DNA from: Brachypalpus laphriformis
Taxonomy: Eukaryota > Arthropoda > Insecta > Diptera > Syrphidae
Reading direction: 5' to 3'
Length of the DNA: 64,000 bases
Assembly: GCA_945910035.1 (NCBI GenBank)
Contig: OX246756.1
Coordinates: 77,246,808 to 77,310,807, forward strand
In this document: piece after piece, positions 45,401-55,469 of the stretch
Layout: each line of letters begins with the position of its first letter
Position numbering within the stretch: position 1 is the first letter of the stretch
Made by a program: the position numbers and the translations under genes
The notes under the pieces: model-generated
The model's input: the letters and a program-made list of their open reading frames with translations, nothing else
Told to the model about the DNA's origin: nothing
The model's database searches: none

Positions 45401-45880
45401 GAGCTTCAGGAATCATTGAACTTTTGGATTAGGCTCACGCAAAAGTATTTTTTTTTTCGACGATATTCATCGAATGCAATCCACGAAATCCCTTGCACGT
45501 CAAAGTAAGCTGTTATGACTAAATCCGTTCTTGGCCGAGGAAGGTTTGCTAAGGGTGGGCGGGAGATTGCGTAATGCATCATTGCCACCAGATAGAAGAT
45601 ATTCAAAACTACTCCCCGCTACTGCAAAACTCACCTTGCTAATCTGCCAGGATATACATCGCAATTCTCTGCACACAGGCCCTCAAATCATTTGCAAATC
45701 CAGTCCTAAATTGCTTTGTGGAGTAAACAGCAGCGTTACAAAAATGATTCCGCTGCTAGTTCAACCTGCAAAGGCATCACTTTTCGAAAATGGGTGCAAA
45801 AATACCAATTTTGATTTAGAAAAATATCTTTCTGTCGCCCAATATGAAGTTACTACAATATGTCGACATTCTTGATCTAA
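42440..45880 (+). mobile_element. BEL/Pao LTR retrotransposon remnant, internally deleted
   Basis: Gag: LVILNDQWENFHAAQSEVDCM and AQRVQGEEWYPVTLANF (42460-42780), WRPFRDVFSALKQ, then DFLEARCRSL interrupted by SINE copy B. Zinc knuckles CTFCGAKHRIHGC (43672-43710) and CSNCFSNGHHQKSC (about 43758-43800) with CRLCKAHHHTLLH follow. Directly after these RT begins: ATKLRVEFNNSSK, MSADVAKMYRPVRV and DFYMDDLL (YMDD at 44345-44356), so protease and the RT start are deleted near 43866. RNase H has DLHGFADASQTAYAAVIY. The integrase N-terminus has LLRVGGRLRNASLPPDRRY and LICQDIHRNSLHTGPQ (45531-45680); the catalytic core is missing. No LTR was confirmed. Stops and shifts are frequent. Confidence 0.8.
43251..43541 (+). 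mobile_element. SINE family 1, copy B (full length)
   Basis: Box A variant AGGCGTAAGTGG (43261-43272), box B GTTCGAATCCC (43307-43317), end TTGCGCCAAATAAATG. A perfect 13-bp duplication AAGGTGTCGCTCT lies at 43238-43250 and 43542-43554. It interrupts the BEL gag between AARC-type residues just before the zinc knuckles. Confidence 0.93.
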
Positions 45881-48800
45881 TTATTTCTGTTTATATCGAC
45901 CCTACGTGGTGTTGATACCTCCTCTAATTATTCCCGCCGCAGCAGACGATTTCCAAGGTCAATATTAAAATTCCAGAGAAAACTTTCACCGTTATAATTC
46001 AAGAAGAATGTATGATTTACTGCCATCAACCTCTGCCACTAGCTGCATAGCATATCTAAACCCTAATGATGCTTAAGTTTAGTCCATAAATCTAAAAACC
46101 GATATCAAGCTAAAAGCATTTTTGCTCGTCCTACCCTACCGCACTACTGTAATGCAAAAACGAAGAAAAAAAACACAAACAACACCCCAAGGGTTCACCC
46201 TTCAAATCTGAAAACAAACACACGCACTCCAGAGGAAAAAATTACGCTTCCTCCCATCTTGGCTGTCATAATAAATCAAAGCTCTACTCCGACCTATCCT
46301 TCCTGGCAGGAACCAACTTGCAAACATACACACGAGAGAAGCAAAAAAAATATAAAAATTATTAAACGAAGAACACATTCCAAAACTCTTTTCGTTTTAA
46401 TGATAAAAAGGATCTCGCAGGATATTAGAATTAATTGCCCAGCAGGAGAAAAGTTTGACAGGGAACATACCCCCAGCCAACCCCCAGTACGGAAGAAACA
46501 TGTGTGTGCAATCATTTCGGAGTCCTTATGGAATTATAAAATTTAATTATGAAACACTAACATGTTGGCGGGGCATGGTGGTGGCAGCGGCAGCGAGAGA
46601 AGCATGGGAGCACATCTGCCCTGGTTCACTTAGACTTTATTTTAAAGATTACAGTTCTCAGATTGAAAAAGTTATCCGAAAGTAGAGTGAAGTTGACGAG
46701 AATCACCAACTGAAGGAGGAGTAGTAGGAATCTATTCGCTATCCCCTGGGAAAACCCCTCCGATCGAAATACATTTTACACACGGATAGACTTTTCCACC
46801 TCTTGAACGAAAAAGGTTACGGATCATAAAGCTAACGAATGTAGGTTGTTTAATTTTTAATAAGACGCTCCAGGAGAATATGTTGCTAACATTTGGTGAT
46901 AAATAGATTGAGGGACGTGATTAAATGTTTAACTTATGAACGTGAAGAGGGAAACCAACAGCAGGCGTGTGAGGGATTTTCAATTTGGCCAAAGTGGGAA
47001 AATGGATGCGAAAACTAAATTAAGGTGTGGGCATTCACTTTGTTATCCAATTTTGCTGGTTTCTATTTGATTACCCAATTTGGTTCATTTGAGTTTGTAG
47101 CGTGCAGCATAGAGAACAATTTACTTGTCTCTAGATGCAAACTCTGCCTTAAGTCCGAATTGGATTGTCAGAAGCCGCAGCATATGTAGATTCAGCAGAT
47201 TCTCTCACATACTATTATATTGCCTTACATGTACAGTAACATGAGCGCGTCACGATGGCTATATAAGGCAGCGACCGTGGTTAAACGTTCCTTTTTTCTT
47301 AATCACCCTTCCCTGAAAGTCTTATTTGATGTGGTGACCAACGTTTTTTTTACACCGTCTTGTGATCAAAGTTCATATACAGTAAGCTACTTTAATAACT
47401 TACTTATAAAACTAAACGTGGGGTTTGAAGTTCCTAGACCTGGCGTGATTTAGAGCTGATCATCAAGAGCTTTTCACCCATCATAAAGGCACCCCACGTT
47501 ACTTTCAACTAAAGTAATTGATGCATTTTAAAGAAGGAGACAAAAAAGTACATGATCAAACTTAGTGATCATTAATATCGTCGGAATCGAGAGTCACTGT
47601 ACAAGCACCCACGGCTATAGCGGGAAACCATTAAAGGAAAATAAATGCTCAAAGAGTGACGTCATCGAACACCCATATATCATTATAGCATCAAATTAGC
47701 CTAATAGCATACTAGTGCTTGCAGACACTTATCAGCATTGTCAAAATAATCTTGCGTAGCGGAAAGCGGATCCCAAAGCTCAGCCAAAACTACAGGGGAA
47801 CGCTTAGGAAACGAAACCAGGAGCCAGCAATAACCCCCCAGTTTTAACTTAGCTTGCGGTCAATCAAGAGGTTCCGAAGAGTCTACGGTTTTAATTCGCA
47901 AAACTCAAAATTGTGCAAACCCTAATCAACGTGCAGTGTTAAATTAAATTAGCATATAAAAGAAATAAAAAAAAGGAGTTGTCTATTTTATACGTAGATC
48001 AGTGCAGAATTAATTAATTAGTTAATTCCTTTTCATATATTTAGTCGATTATTAATTACTTAAGTATAATTGCGCTCTCTCTTTATAAGTATGTACATAT
48101 ATGTATACGTAAGTGCTTAAAAACAAAAAAAAATCAACAAAGAACAACAACTAAATCGTCACCGTCAGCGTGTTTATGTGGCCACATCAACATCGTCACG
48201 GGAAGGAGTAAAACATAAATAAGAGTGAGTACCATTTTCCATATATACATATACATATACTTAATATATGGCTAGAGTGCGAATATCCTAGAATTTTTTT
48301 TATACTCTGAAATAATTTAATATAACCAACTTTACTTTGCATTTTTTTGTTATAAGTTACTTTAGTGAAATACCTTTTTTCTTTAGTACTTTTCATTCAT
48401 AAATTATATTTCTTAAAATTACATAGATATCTGTTTTACATAAGTGGAATAATACCCTATCTCGCGTTTTAAAAGAGTTATTTGTATAATATTACCTATC
48501 ATGCATACTTAATCTACTTTAGAAATAAAAATGTCCTTTTGGATACTTGAAGTTACCATACAAATTTCGTTTTGCTTTTCGATAACTTGCGCTGTGATCG
48601 TTAGCATGTCCTGTTAAAGTTGCGTTTCGGGTGAGATGAAAACTAAGATGTCGTGCACCTAATTATGATATAAGCTCGGTGTTACTTTAAAAGAATAGGG
48701 TCTATCCTGTAGAATTTAAGTGGGTTGGATAGTTATGGAGCAGAGGAGTTAGACTTCTTTGATAAAAGAGGGCGGGAACCCTAGAAGATGGCATATCATC

Positions 48801-49124
48801 TAGCCATCAGACTCTAACCAGTGAGTGATCCTTAAAAAGGTATCCATCTTTCCTTTTCGACCAAGCACATGCATACACACGTACACAGAGATACACAGCT
48901 TCCCTCCAACCATCCAGAATCGATGGATTCTGGCTCTGTTTTCATGGACAGGTATCTGGTGACATCACGCTGATGTAGAACCAATGCTTCCATTCTTTTC
49001 TTACCGAATGAGACACGAATACTTTTTGTGAGAGTAATTCAGCAGCAAGATCCCCCCCAATGCCGTCGAGCTAAAGCCGTGCATCGCATGCGTGTCTCCC
49101 AGCTGCTAAGGGTATGGAGTAACA
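45881..49124. other. 3.2 kb without a recognisable gene
   Basis: No conserved domain is seen on either strand. A promoter-like GATGGCTATATAAGGCAGC lies at 47252-47270, as in some LTRs or TATA promoters. ATAC repeats lie at 48100-48110 and 48240-48265. 48900-49100 may be the end of an LTR or other repeat, because part of it recurs near 32646. Possible BEL LTR sequence could lie in 45900-46560, but I could not pair it with a second copy. Confidence 0.45.
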
Positions 49125-49142
49125 GTCATCTTACTCCTTTAG

Positions 49143-49242
49143 GCGAACCCCACAGGCGGATCAGTAGAAATGCAGTAAAGTGGGAGGGTTGTGATCCCTT
49201 GTTTTCGGATCATAGCCTCGCTGATAAAAGGAAGAAGAAGAA
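49143..49242 (+). mobile_element. 100-bp RTE 3'-end unit with perfect 18-bp target duplication
   Basis: It is identical, apart from about two bases, to the last 100 bp of the RTE at 37042-40538, from GCGAACCCCACAGG to the GAA tail. An 18-bp duplication GTCATCTTACTCCTTTAG lies at 49125-49142 and 49243-49260, so it was inserted by target-primed reverse transcription. It begins at about the same base as the copy at 5704-5802. Confidence 0.92.
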
Positions 49243-49399
49243 GTCATCTTACTCCTTTAGAGCAACACCCTAACTTTAACTTTATCTTTAATTACTTTAT
49301 CTCTTACAAGTTTGATAGATGCACTTTTTCAGCAATAAGCCAGGTGTACTACAAAGGTAAGCGCCCTTCTACAGGCTACTCATACCAGAGGAAGCTTTG

Positions 49400-49915
49400 G
49401 TATTCATTTTTCCCGACATTTTCTACGAAGATATCGCCAAAGTTGTAGCTGCGAAACTATTGGAAGCAGTTTTGCAATTTAGTAATGACAGCATTTGAGT
49501 AGTCAGTCAATGGCTGAATTCTATATGTCTAAGATTAGCTGAAGAAAACCGAACCGACAACTTTTATGATTGGCGGCCATGCGTTTACATCTAAGCTAAC
49601 CATCCAATAACTTGGGGGTTAAGATCGACGCATTGCTCTGTTTTTAAAAAAAAAACATCTGGTGTCTATTACCATTAAGGACACACTAATCACTAGTGAA
49701 AAATGCATTAAATGCATTGTAAATTTTAGAAGATCTATGTCAAATAATTGACGACTGAGGAACAGCCGGAGAATGCTCCCTTCAACAGTTGTTATGTTGT
49801 GCTTGAGTAGCCAATCTGTGCGAAAACCGTTAGCATAACATCAAATAGGTGAAGAATTGTGGCAATAAATGGGCTACTTGCGTTTAGAGTAAAAGTAAGC
49901 ACCCAAGAAACTCTA
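49400..49915 (+). pseudogene. R1-like LINE fragment (RT thumb)
   Basis: Frames read DIFYEDIAKVVAAKLLEAVLQ and FSNDSI, a stop, VVSQWLNSICLRLAEENRT (49418-49560), then degraded IKYLG-type and RRMLPSTVV blocks and MAINGLLAFRVKVSTQETL (49860-49915). This matches the R1-clade pattern of YADDIA, VxxWLxSxGLxLAExKTE, RRxLLxSVV and RxxALRVxSAF. The catalytic box is changed to YEDI. SINE copy F interrupts its 3' side. It is only a partial, dead copy. Confidence 0.55.
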
Positions 49916-50207
49916 AAAAATATTTGTCGTAATAGCTCTTTAAGTGCCTGGGCCAAGCTTCTCGCAACCACTCGCGTTGCGTTGCGTTATATTTTTCACA
50001 CGAATGGAAGGGGCCTACAGTTTAGTACCGTATCCGAAGGACAATTTATTTTGAGAAGCTTTCTCGTGTCAACAATACTATCGGACGTTTGTCAGACTTT
50101 CGCGAGAGGTGGGACCGTGAAAAAACTTGTTGGTGTTTTCTGGGATTCGAACTTGGAATTTCACGCACAGTGGTCTGACACATTAACCACTTGCGCCACA
50201 GCGCCCA
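49916..50207 (-). mobile_element. SINE family 1, copy F (minus)
   Basis: The reverse complement runs from GGGCGCTGTGGCGCAAGTGG through GTTCGAATCCCAG to the GACAAATATTT end. It is the most divergent copy, with its own substitutions (e.g. CTGGGCCAAGC). Flanks AAGAAACTCTAAAA and AAAGAAGATTAAAG may be a decayed duplication, but this is weak. Confidence 0.85.
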
Positions 50208-50359
50208 AAGAAGATTAAAGTCAGCAGATCCAGTCAAAAATTCATAGATCCTTTTAACAAAAGTCCCAGGAAATTTCTAGGTTCTATAAAAATTAAAGTC
50301 ATTACAAGTCGCTAAATAGATACAAGCATTGTTCAAATTTACTTGCTTATGTTACTTAC

Positions 50360-50810
50360 TTAGATGGCACTACAGTTCGGGGTGTACCTGGGCCTAAACC
50401 AACGAACCTATCCAGCCAGCCCATTCGAGCCAGCTGCTTCCAGTTGCGCACACCAAGTTGGTTAAGGTCCCCTTCTACTTCTTCGGGCCAACTGCCGCGA
50501 GGTCGTCATTAACTTCGCCGCCCATCCGGGGTACATTCGAAGATTTGCCTGGCTAGAACATTGGGCTTCATCCGCTCTACATAACCCAGCCATCTTAGTC
50601 GCTGTATGTGAACTCTTATGTGTAAGTCGATATCATTATATGGGCCATATAGTTCCGTATTGTACCTTCTCCTCCACTCGTTGTCTATGCAGATGGAACC
50701 AAAGATCACTCAGATAACTTTTCTCTCACAGCAACCGAGGGCATCCTCATCCAATTTTGACAGAGTCCATGCCTCTGCTACATACAGCCGGAATCGGATG
50801 ATAACTTATT
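50360..50810 (-). pseudogene. RTE family A tail, minus strand, 5'-truncated
   Basis: On the minus strand the tail reads an SEAWTLSK-like block (RHGLCQ/SVKIGEDAL, about 50780-50730), NEWRRRYNTELYGPYNDIDL and LRWLGYVERMKPNVLARQIFE, then the EEVEGDLNQLGVRNWKQLARMGWL end. It aligns with WRRRFNHELYELYSDIDL, LRWLGYVERI and LGVRNWRHLA of the RTE at 2640-5250, so both belong to one family. One frameshift lies near 50510. Confidence 0.7.
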
Positions 50811-51059
50811 AGTGCGAGATAGGGTTTTGTTACTCAATTGCCTCAATTGCAAGATTGGCAAGACTAATTCTTCGCTTGATCTCCTTTGAGAGGGGAGCAA
50901 GCACCAATCTTGCATATAGGGAGGCGATTGCATATACATCTAATTGAATCCAGAACAAACCGGAAATTTAAGCCAATCGAAACATAAATAGTGTCAATTC
51001 TTGTGTCAAAAAAAAAAAAAAAACAGAGCTTTCCTTGAATTGATATAAGCGTAAATTTT
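50811..51059. other. No gene seen; poly(A) run
   Basis: A run of about 17 A lies at 51008-51024 in plain AT-rich sequence. Nothing else is recognised. Confidence 0.5.
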
Positions 51060-52030
51060 TAGTTTATATTAACGGGATATTCCAGTGGTGAATCTTCTGC
51101 TCGGTGTCTTATCTCCTTCAATGCTACAGCATGGTCAATTTAGCTAAGAGAGTTTGGAAAGATCTTAAAATGCAGACCAACTGCGTGGTCCGGCTTAACC
51201 ATGAGCAAGAACTTTGGCTCAAAAACAAATATGGTGTCTCATGCTATAATCGTTGAAAGATCCTTGCCGTCGACAGGGAATGTTGCACCGGTTTTGGCCA
51301 AAGAGTCAACTATTTCATTACCTTAGTGGCTTTACGTATGGGAATCCAAGTTTTTTCTAACTAGTTCTGGAAGCAATTCGAACTAGAACCAGCTTGATTG
51401 TGCAAAGATGATTATGGGTTTGACACGATTTTCGGATTGCCCGTTTGATGTTTGATGGCACAGATTTCTGCCTGAAAGATTGTTGAGTATTTACCAAGGC
51501 TAAGTGAAAGTTCAGCTCCTATTAACTCACTAAATATTTTAGGGCCGAATCCGCAGTCCATTTGAAAACCGCCATGTACCACATTAGATCACGCTCTTAT
51601 AGGCAGGGCCTGAATTCTTCCCCGTCAGTCGTTTTTCTTTTTCTGTAGAAGTACTTAGGAAGCACCTTACCCAACGACAAGCGTTGCTCAACAGATTTGA
51701 GAAGGTTAAAATGATCGGGGTGATGGTGTCTAGAGATAAGATTTTACATATGATGGAGCCTATGTAGACTAAGTTTGGCCATCATTTCTATATACATTTC
51801 TAAAGACGTAAGGCCCAGCTTAGCATTAATGTCTAGGATAGAGGTAAGGTTAGGATAGGACCTAACATCTGTCAGCGAAGACATCTTGATATACAGATTA
51901 CAGTCAAACATTGGACACGCATTGGCATACGCTAATGAAGGTCTCACGAAATTTAATGCATGCTTCATATTCCTCACTAGAATATCAGACAAGACAGGAT
52001 GGATCATGACTAGGATTGGTATGATTGATT
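51060..52030 (-). pseudogene. LOA-type LINE remnant, minus strand (connection and RNase H)
   Basis: Minus-strand frames give LTSLEMYIEMMAKLSLHRL (51820-51760), HFNLLKSVEQRLSLGKVLPKY (51700-51640), then a GFQMDCGFGPKIFSELIGAELS block and LGKYSTIFQAEICAI (51570-51460; RNase H start). NEIVDSLAKTGATFPVDG (51330-51270; RNase H end) and a C-terminal stretch to about 51070 follow. Many shifts are present and the upstream RT is missing. Confidence 0.6.
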
Positions 52031-52034
52031 GGCC

Positions 52035-52126
52035 CATGAGAAATAAATAAATAAATGGTTACTGACATCAAGATTTGAACCACTAGCGTGGCAATCGATG
52101 ACGTTATCACTACACCATCGCCACCC
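52035..52126 (-). mobile_element. SINE family 2, copy a (tRNA-like, short)
   Basis: The reverse complement starts GGGTGGCGATGGTGTAGTG (box A-like TGGTGTAGTG), has TTGCCACGCTAGTGGTTCAAATC (box B-like GGTTCAAATC) and ends in ATTT repeats and CTCATG. It is about 90 bp and matches copy b at 53145-53240 along its length. Confidence 0.7.
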
Positions 52127-52249
52127 GATTTTTTAATGGGGTGATATGAGATACCTCATAATTCACTTGCAAAACCCTGGAAAACTTCATATTTGATAAC
52201 TTGAGCACGCTTGAGTGAGTTAAAACCTCACCAAGAAAGAACTCCCATA

Positions 52250-53640
52250 TGAATATGAATCAGTTACTTAAAATGTGAAGATGGAACGCAAAAGGCCTTC
52301 TATAAAAATCGCGGAACTAGAAGTATTCTTGCGGAATGACAACATTGACTATTCTTTAAAGAGTGCATTAAGCACTACATGAATGCAACGATTGAAATCG
52401 AGATAATGCAATCAAGTTCCGTTCGAGTTAAGAATAAGCACTCTTGTTTCAACATCGTGTCCATTTATTGTCCTCCGCGACGCATATTTAAAAGAAACGA
52501 CTTTGTACGTCTCTTTGACTCACTCGGACCGAACTTCATTATTGGTGGCGATTTCAACACAAAACACACCTTTGGTTCAAGAACCAATTCACGGAAAGGC
52601 AGACTTTTGTACGTAGTCGGTCTGCGATTCGGAGTTAATTTCTTTTCGACACATTAAGCCTTCGTAGCAAAATTTTGCGAGAGTGTGGTAAAGCTTTTCT
52701 CCCCTCAGATCACTCACAGGTAATTTTAACAATATGTGACCGATTAATGAAAACAGAACGGGCCTAGATTAACTTTTTTTTATAATTTGCGAGCACTCAG
52801 GGAGTTATAGATACCCTTAACTTGTCTACACACAGTGTGGGCGTTGGAGCGGATGGATATTGAGAGAGAGAAATGTTTGTTGTAGTGGCTTATAGCTCGG
52901 TTTTTATGCTTCAGAGAAACTCCGGGGGTGGCGTCCAGATATCTGGGGAAATTTTTTGTTGTTTTTTCTTGTCTTTGCTTCTGATTTACAGTATTTTTTC
53001 CCCGATATCCAATGTCATAGGCAAATCATCATCAACAGAGCAAAATCTTTTTCCAGCCATATGACCAAGCTACTGCCAATGTTAAGCCTTCGCAGTAGTA
53101 TTCACACAAGCTTTCGCAGTTGATCGGACTGACTTTATATATTTCATGAGAAATAAATAAATGGTTGCTGACATCAGGATTTGAACCATGAACCATTAGC
53201 GTGGCAATTGACGACGTCACCACTACACCATTGCCACCCCCAAACAACAAAATAAAGTTACTTGCTTTACTAATGTGTCGCTTAAAACACCATTCGAAAT
53301 AGAAGATAAACTCGGCAAATTTATTGAAACCATACAGAGTGCCGAGTGGAAAAATACTCCTTTAAGGAGAAAAAAAGTCAGAGGCAGTGAAGCTAATTAT
53401 CCGCCAGAAATTAAAGAACTTATTCATGAAAGAGGAAAGCACGTAAAATATGGCAACAAACTCGCACACCTCAAAAACATATTCAAATAACCTTTGCAAT
53501 AAGCTCAAGAAACCGATTCAAGATTTAAAAAACGAAGAGACTTCTGCTTATCTTGTAGTAAGAAGTAACTTTGAAGCCATTTGAGGACAAGCATTGATAG
53601 ACAATGTTACAGTATGACAACGGGAACTTCAGAAAAAAGA
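52250..53640 (+). pseudogene. Jockey-type LINE remnant (endonuclease and pre-RT), interrupted
   Basis: Frames read WNAKGLL (52285), IDYS, then IYCPPRRIFKRNDFVRLFDSLG and FIIGGDFNTKHT (52500-52570), SRTNSRKGRLLYVVG, then LFSPQITH in degraded sequence. After a 500-bp gap comes MSLKTPFEIEDKLGKFIETIQ, AEWKNTPL, NYPPEIKELIHERGK (53275-53490). Order and motifs match a Jockey ORF2 (endonuclease then linker). The gap (about 52745-53250) carries SINE family 2 copy b and about 400 bp I cannot identify. Confidence 0.65.
53145..53240 (-). mobile_element. SINE family 2, copy b (tRNA-like, short)
   Basis: The reverse complement runs GGGGTGGCAATGGTGTAGTG, then GTCGTCAATTGCCACGC, ATGGTTCAAATCCTGATG and the ATTT-rich end with CTCATG. 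It is slightly longer than copy a, with an extra ATGAACC duplication near box B. The TTGCCACGC centre resembles the anticodon arm of a tRNA-Gly(GCC), which would be the likely parent. Confidence 0.7.
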
Positions 53641-53879
53641 GTGTGTCGCTTACAGAATTTTCCCAGATAATAAAAAAAACCTGAATAGATAAATTTTTAT
53701 TTCGTACATAAATTTACAAAAAAGTTTTGTTACCACACATTTTACAATACAGAGATATGATAATTTTTATCTTTCTTCTGAAACATTATTTGATAGACAA
53801 TTTAAAATGAAAAAGTGAAAAAGAAAAAATAATAATGCTGAATGAAAAATACAAGTAAAAACCTTCAATTCGAATAGCA
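53641..53879. other. No gene seen
   Basis: AT-rich sequence between a Jockey fragment and the AAAT repeat; nothing recognised. Confidence 0.4.
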
Positions 53880-54265
53880 AAAAAAAAAGAATGATAATAA
53901 ATAAATAAATAAATTAATTAATATATAAATAATTAAATAAATAAGTATGAGTAAAAAATAATGACTAGATAATAACTAAATAAGTAAATAACAAAGTACA
54001 TATATAAATAAATAAACAAATAAATAAATAACATTTAAATAAATATGTATATAAATTGATAAATAAGTAACAAACGTATAAATAAATAAATAAAAATGTA
54101 AATAAATAAATTAATATATAACAAAAATTAATAAATAATAAACAAATAAATAAATAATTTGATTAAATAAATAAATAAACTAATTAATAAATAAAAATTA
54201 AAAAAAAAAAAAATAAATAAATAAATAAAATTAAAAATGAATACAGGAATACATAAATAAACAAG
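53880..54265. repeat. Imperfect AAAT microsatellite, about 385 bp
   Basis: Nearly all of it is AAAT/TAAA units with scattered point changes, giving AT content close to 100 percent in places. It may have grown from the A-rich tail of the neighbouring Jockey copy. It has no coding content. Confidence 0.9.
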
Positions 54266-54347
54266 TTTAATAAATTTGATTCACAAAAGTAACATGAATA
54301 AATACACCAAAAAAGGAAATATAAAATATAAAACAGTATCATGATTG

Positions 54348-54720
54348 TCAACTATTGAGTTGAACATAATTAGTTTTCAAATTATTTACAAGTGGATTAT
54401 CAGCAAAATCACAGCGGTCTAAGAAACGTTGATTAAGTTTTTGAATTCTTTCGAAGATCAATTCAACATTCGCTTTATGGTGGACATCCAGAGCCGAGTG
54501 ATGCCATGGTGAGTTAAGCGCCATTTTTAATATCTTAGTTTGGGATACCTGTAATTTTTTAATATGACACATTGCACAATTTCCCCATACTTGGCATCCA
54601 TATAACAGAATTGATTGCAAAATTACCTTGTGGATAATTATTTTGTTTTGATTCGAGAGCAGAGACTTTCGATTTATCAAGGGATACAACATCTTGATTG
54701 CAATCGAAATTTTCTTCACC
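54348..54720 (-). pseudogene. Jockey ORF2 C-terminal fragment, minus strand
   Basis: One open minus frame of 123 codons: LLSNQNKIIIHKVILQSILLYGCQVWGNC, then HIKKLQVSQTKILKMALNSPWH and FLDRCDFADNPLVNNL. This is the thumb end of a Jockey RT (R.I.TYG..VWG, then QNK.LR...N.PW). Only this part remains. It is opposite in orientation to the Jockey fragments on either side. Confidence 0.7.
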
Positions 54721-54721
54721 T

Positions 54722-55240
54722 GAAAAATAAAAAAGCCTCTGTCTATGATTTAATAACCGGACAAATCCGCAACGAATTGCGAAAAAAGCGCTAATAAAAC
54801 TCCTTTATATAAGAAACGCTTCGCTTAGATTATTATGCGTTCCAAATCAATGGAAAGACGCAGAGGTTATAATGGTTCCGAAACCGGGAAATTCTCCAAA
54901 CGACAAAAAATGGTACAAGCCGATGACGCTACTACCAATAATATTAAAGGTATTTGAAAAACTCCTATAGAAAGGCATTCAATAGGTCAATAAAGAAAGA
55001 CGCCTAATACCTGACCACCAATTCGGGTCGAGAATCAAGCATTGTACAATTGACGAAGTTTACAGAATAACTGATGAAATTGAAAAAGCCCTAGAGGAGG
55101 AAGCTTTTCTTGACGTCTTTTAAGCCTTTGACAGAGTTGACGCGACGAGCTTGAAAATCGATTAAGAGAAATGCATTAGCTAATTGAAAGATATTCCATG
55201 GTAAGTGTATTTAACAAACTGTTCTGTTCCTATATCAGCA
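54722..55240 (+). pseudogene. Jockey RT fragment, plus strand
   Basis: Frames read RLLCVPNQWKDAEVIMVPKPG and KKWYKPMTLLPIILKVFEKLL, a stop, IPDHQFGSRIKHCTIDEV and EEEAFLDVF, a stop, AFDRVD. These match RT finger and palm blocks of Jockey elements. The YADD region is not preserved; 55240-55470 reads only as degraded sequence. Confidence 0.6.
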
Positions 55241-55469
55241 AGAACTTAAACCTAGATGAAAGTATGGTATACAACTCTGGGGTTGTACCAAACCAAGCTA
55301 TAGAAATTTTATACAATCGTTCAAATATAAACTTTTAACAGCATTCGTGCATGCTTTCTGGTATATTAATAACAGACTTTGGGATAGCCACCGTGTTAGT
55401 CGAAAAAACAAACTTCGCTCGCAAGCTCCGTATTCGTCTTCATAGTCATTGCAACTGTGCCATACTCCA

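Noticed and set aside
46259..46546. 95-codon frame as gene
   Set aside because: No recognisable domain and overlapping equally long antisense frame.
53145..53240. Possible tRNA gene on the minus strand
   Set aside because: Occurs twice with an AT-rich tail and degenerate arms, so a SINE is more likely.
53880..54265. CRISPR-like or satellite array
   Set aside because: Simple AAAT slippage without spacers or a fixed long unit.
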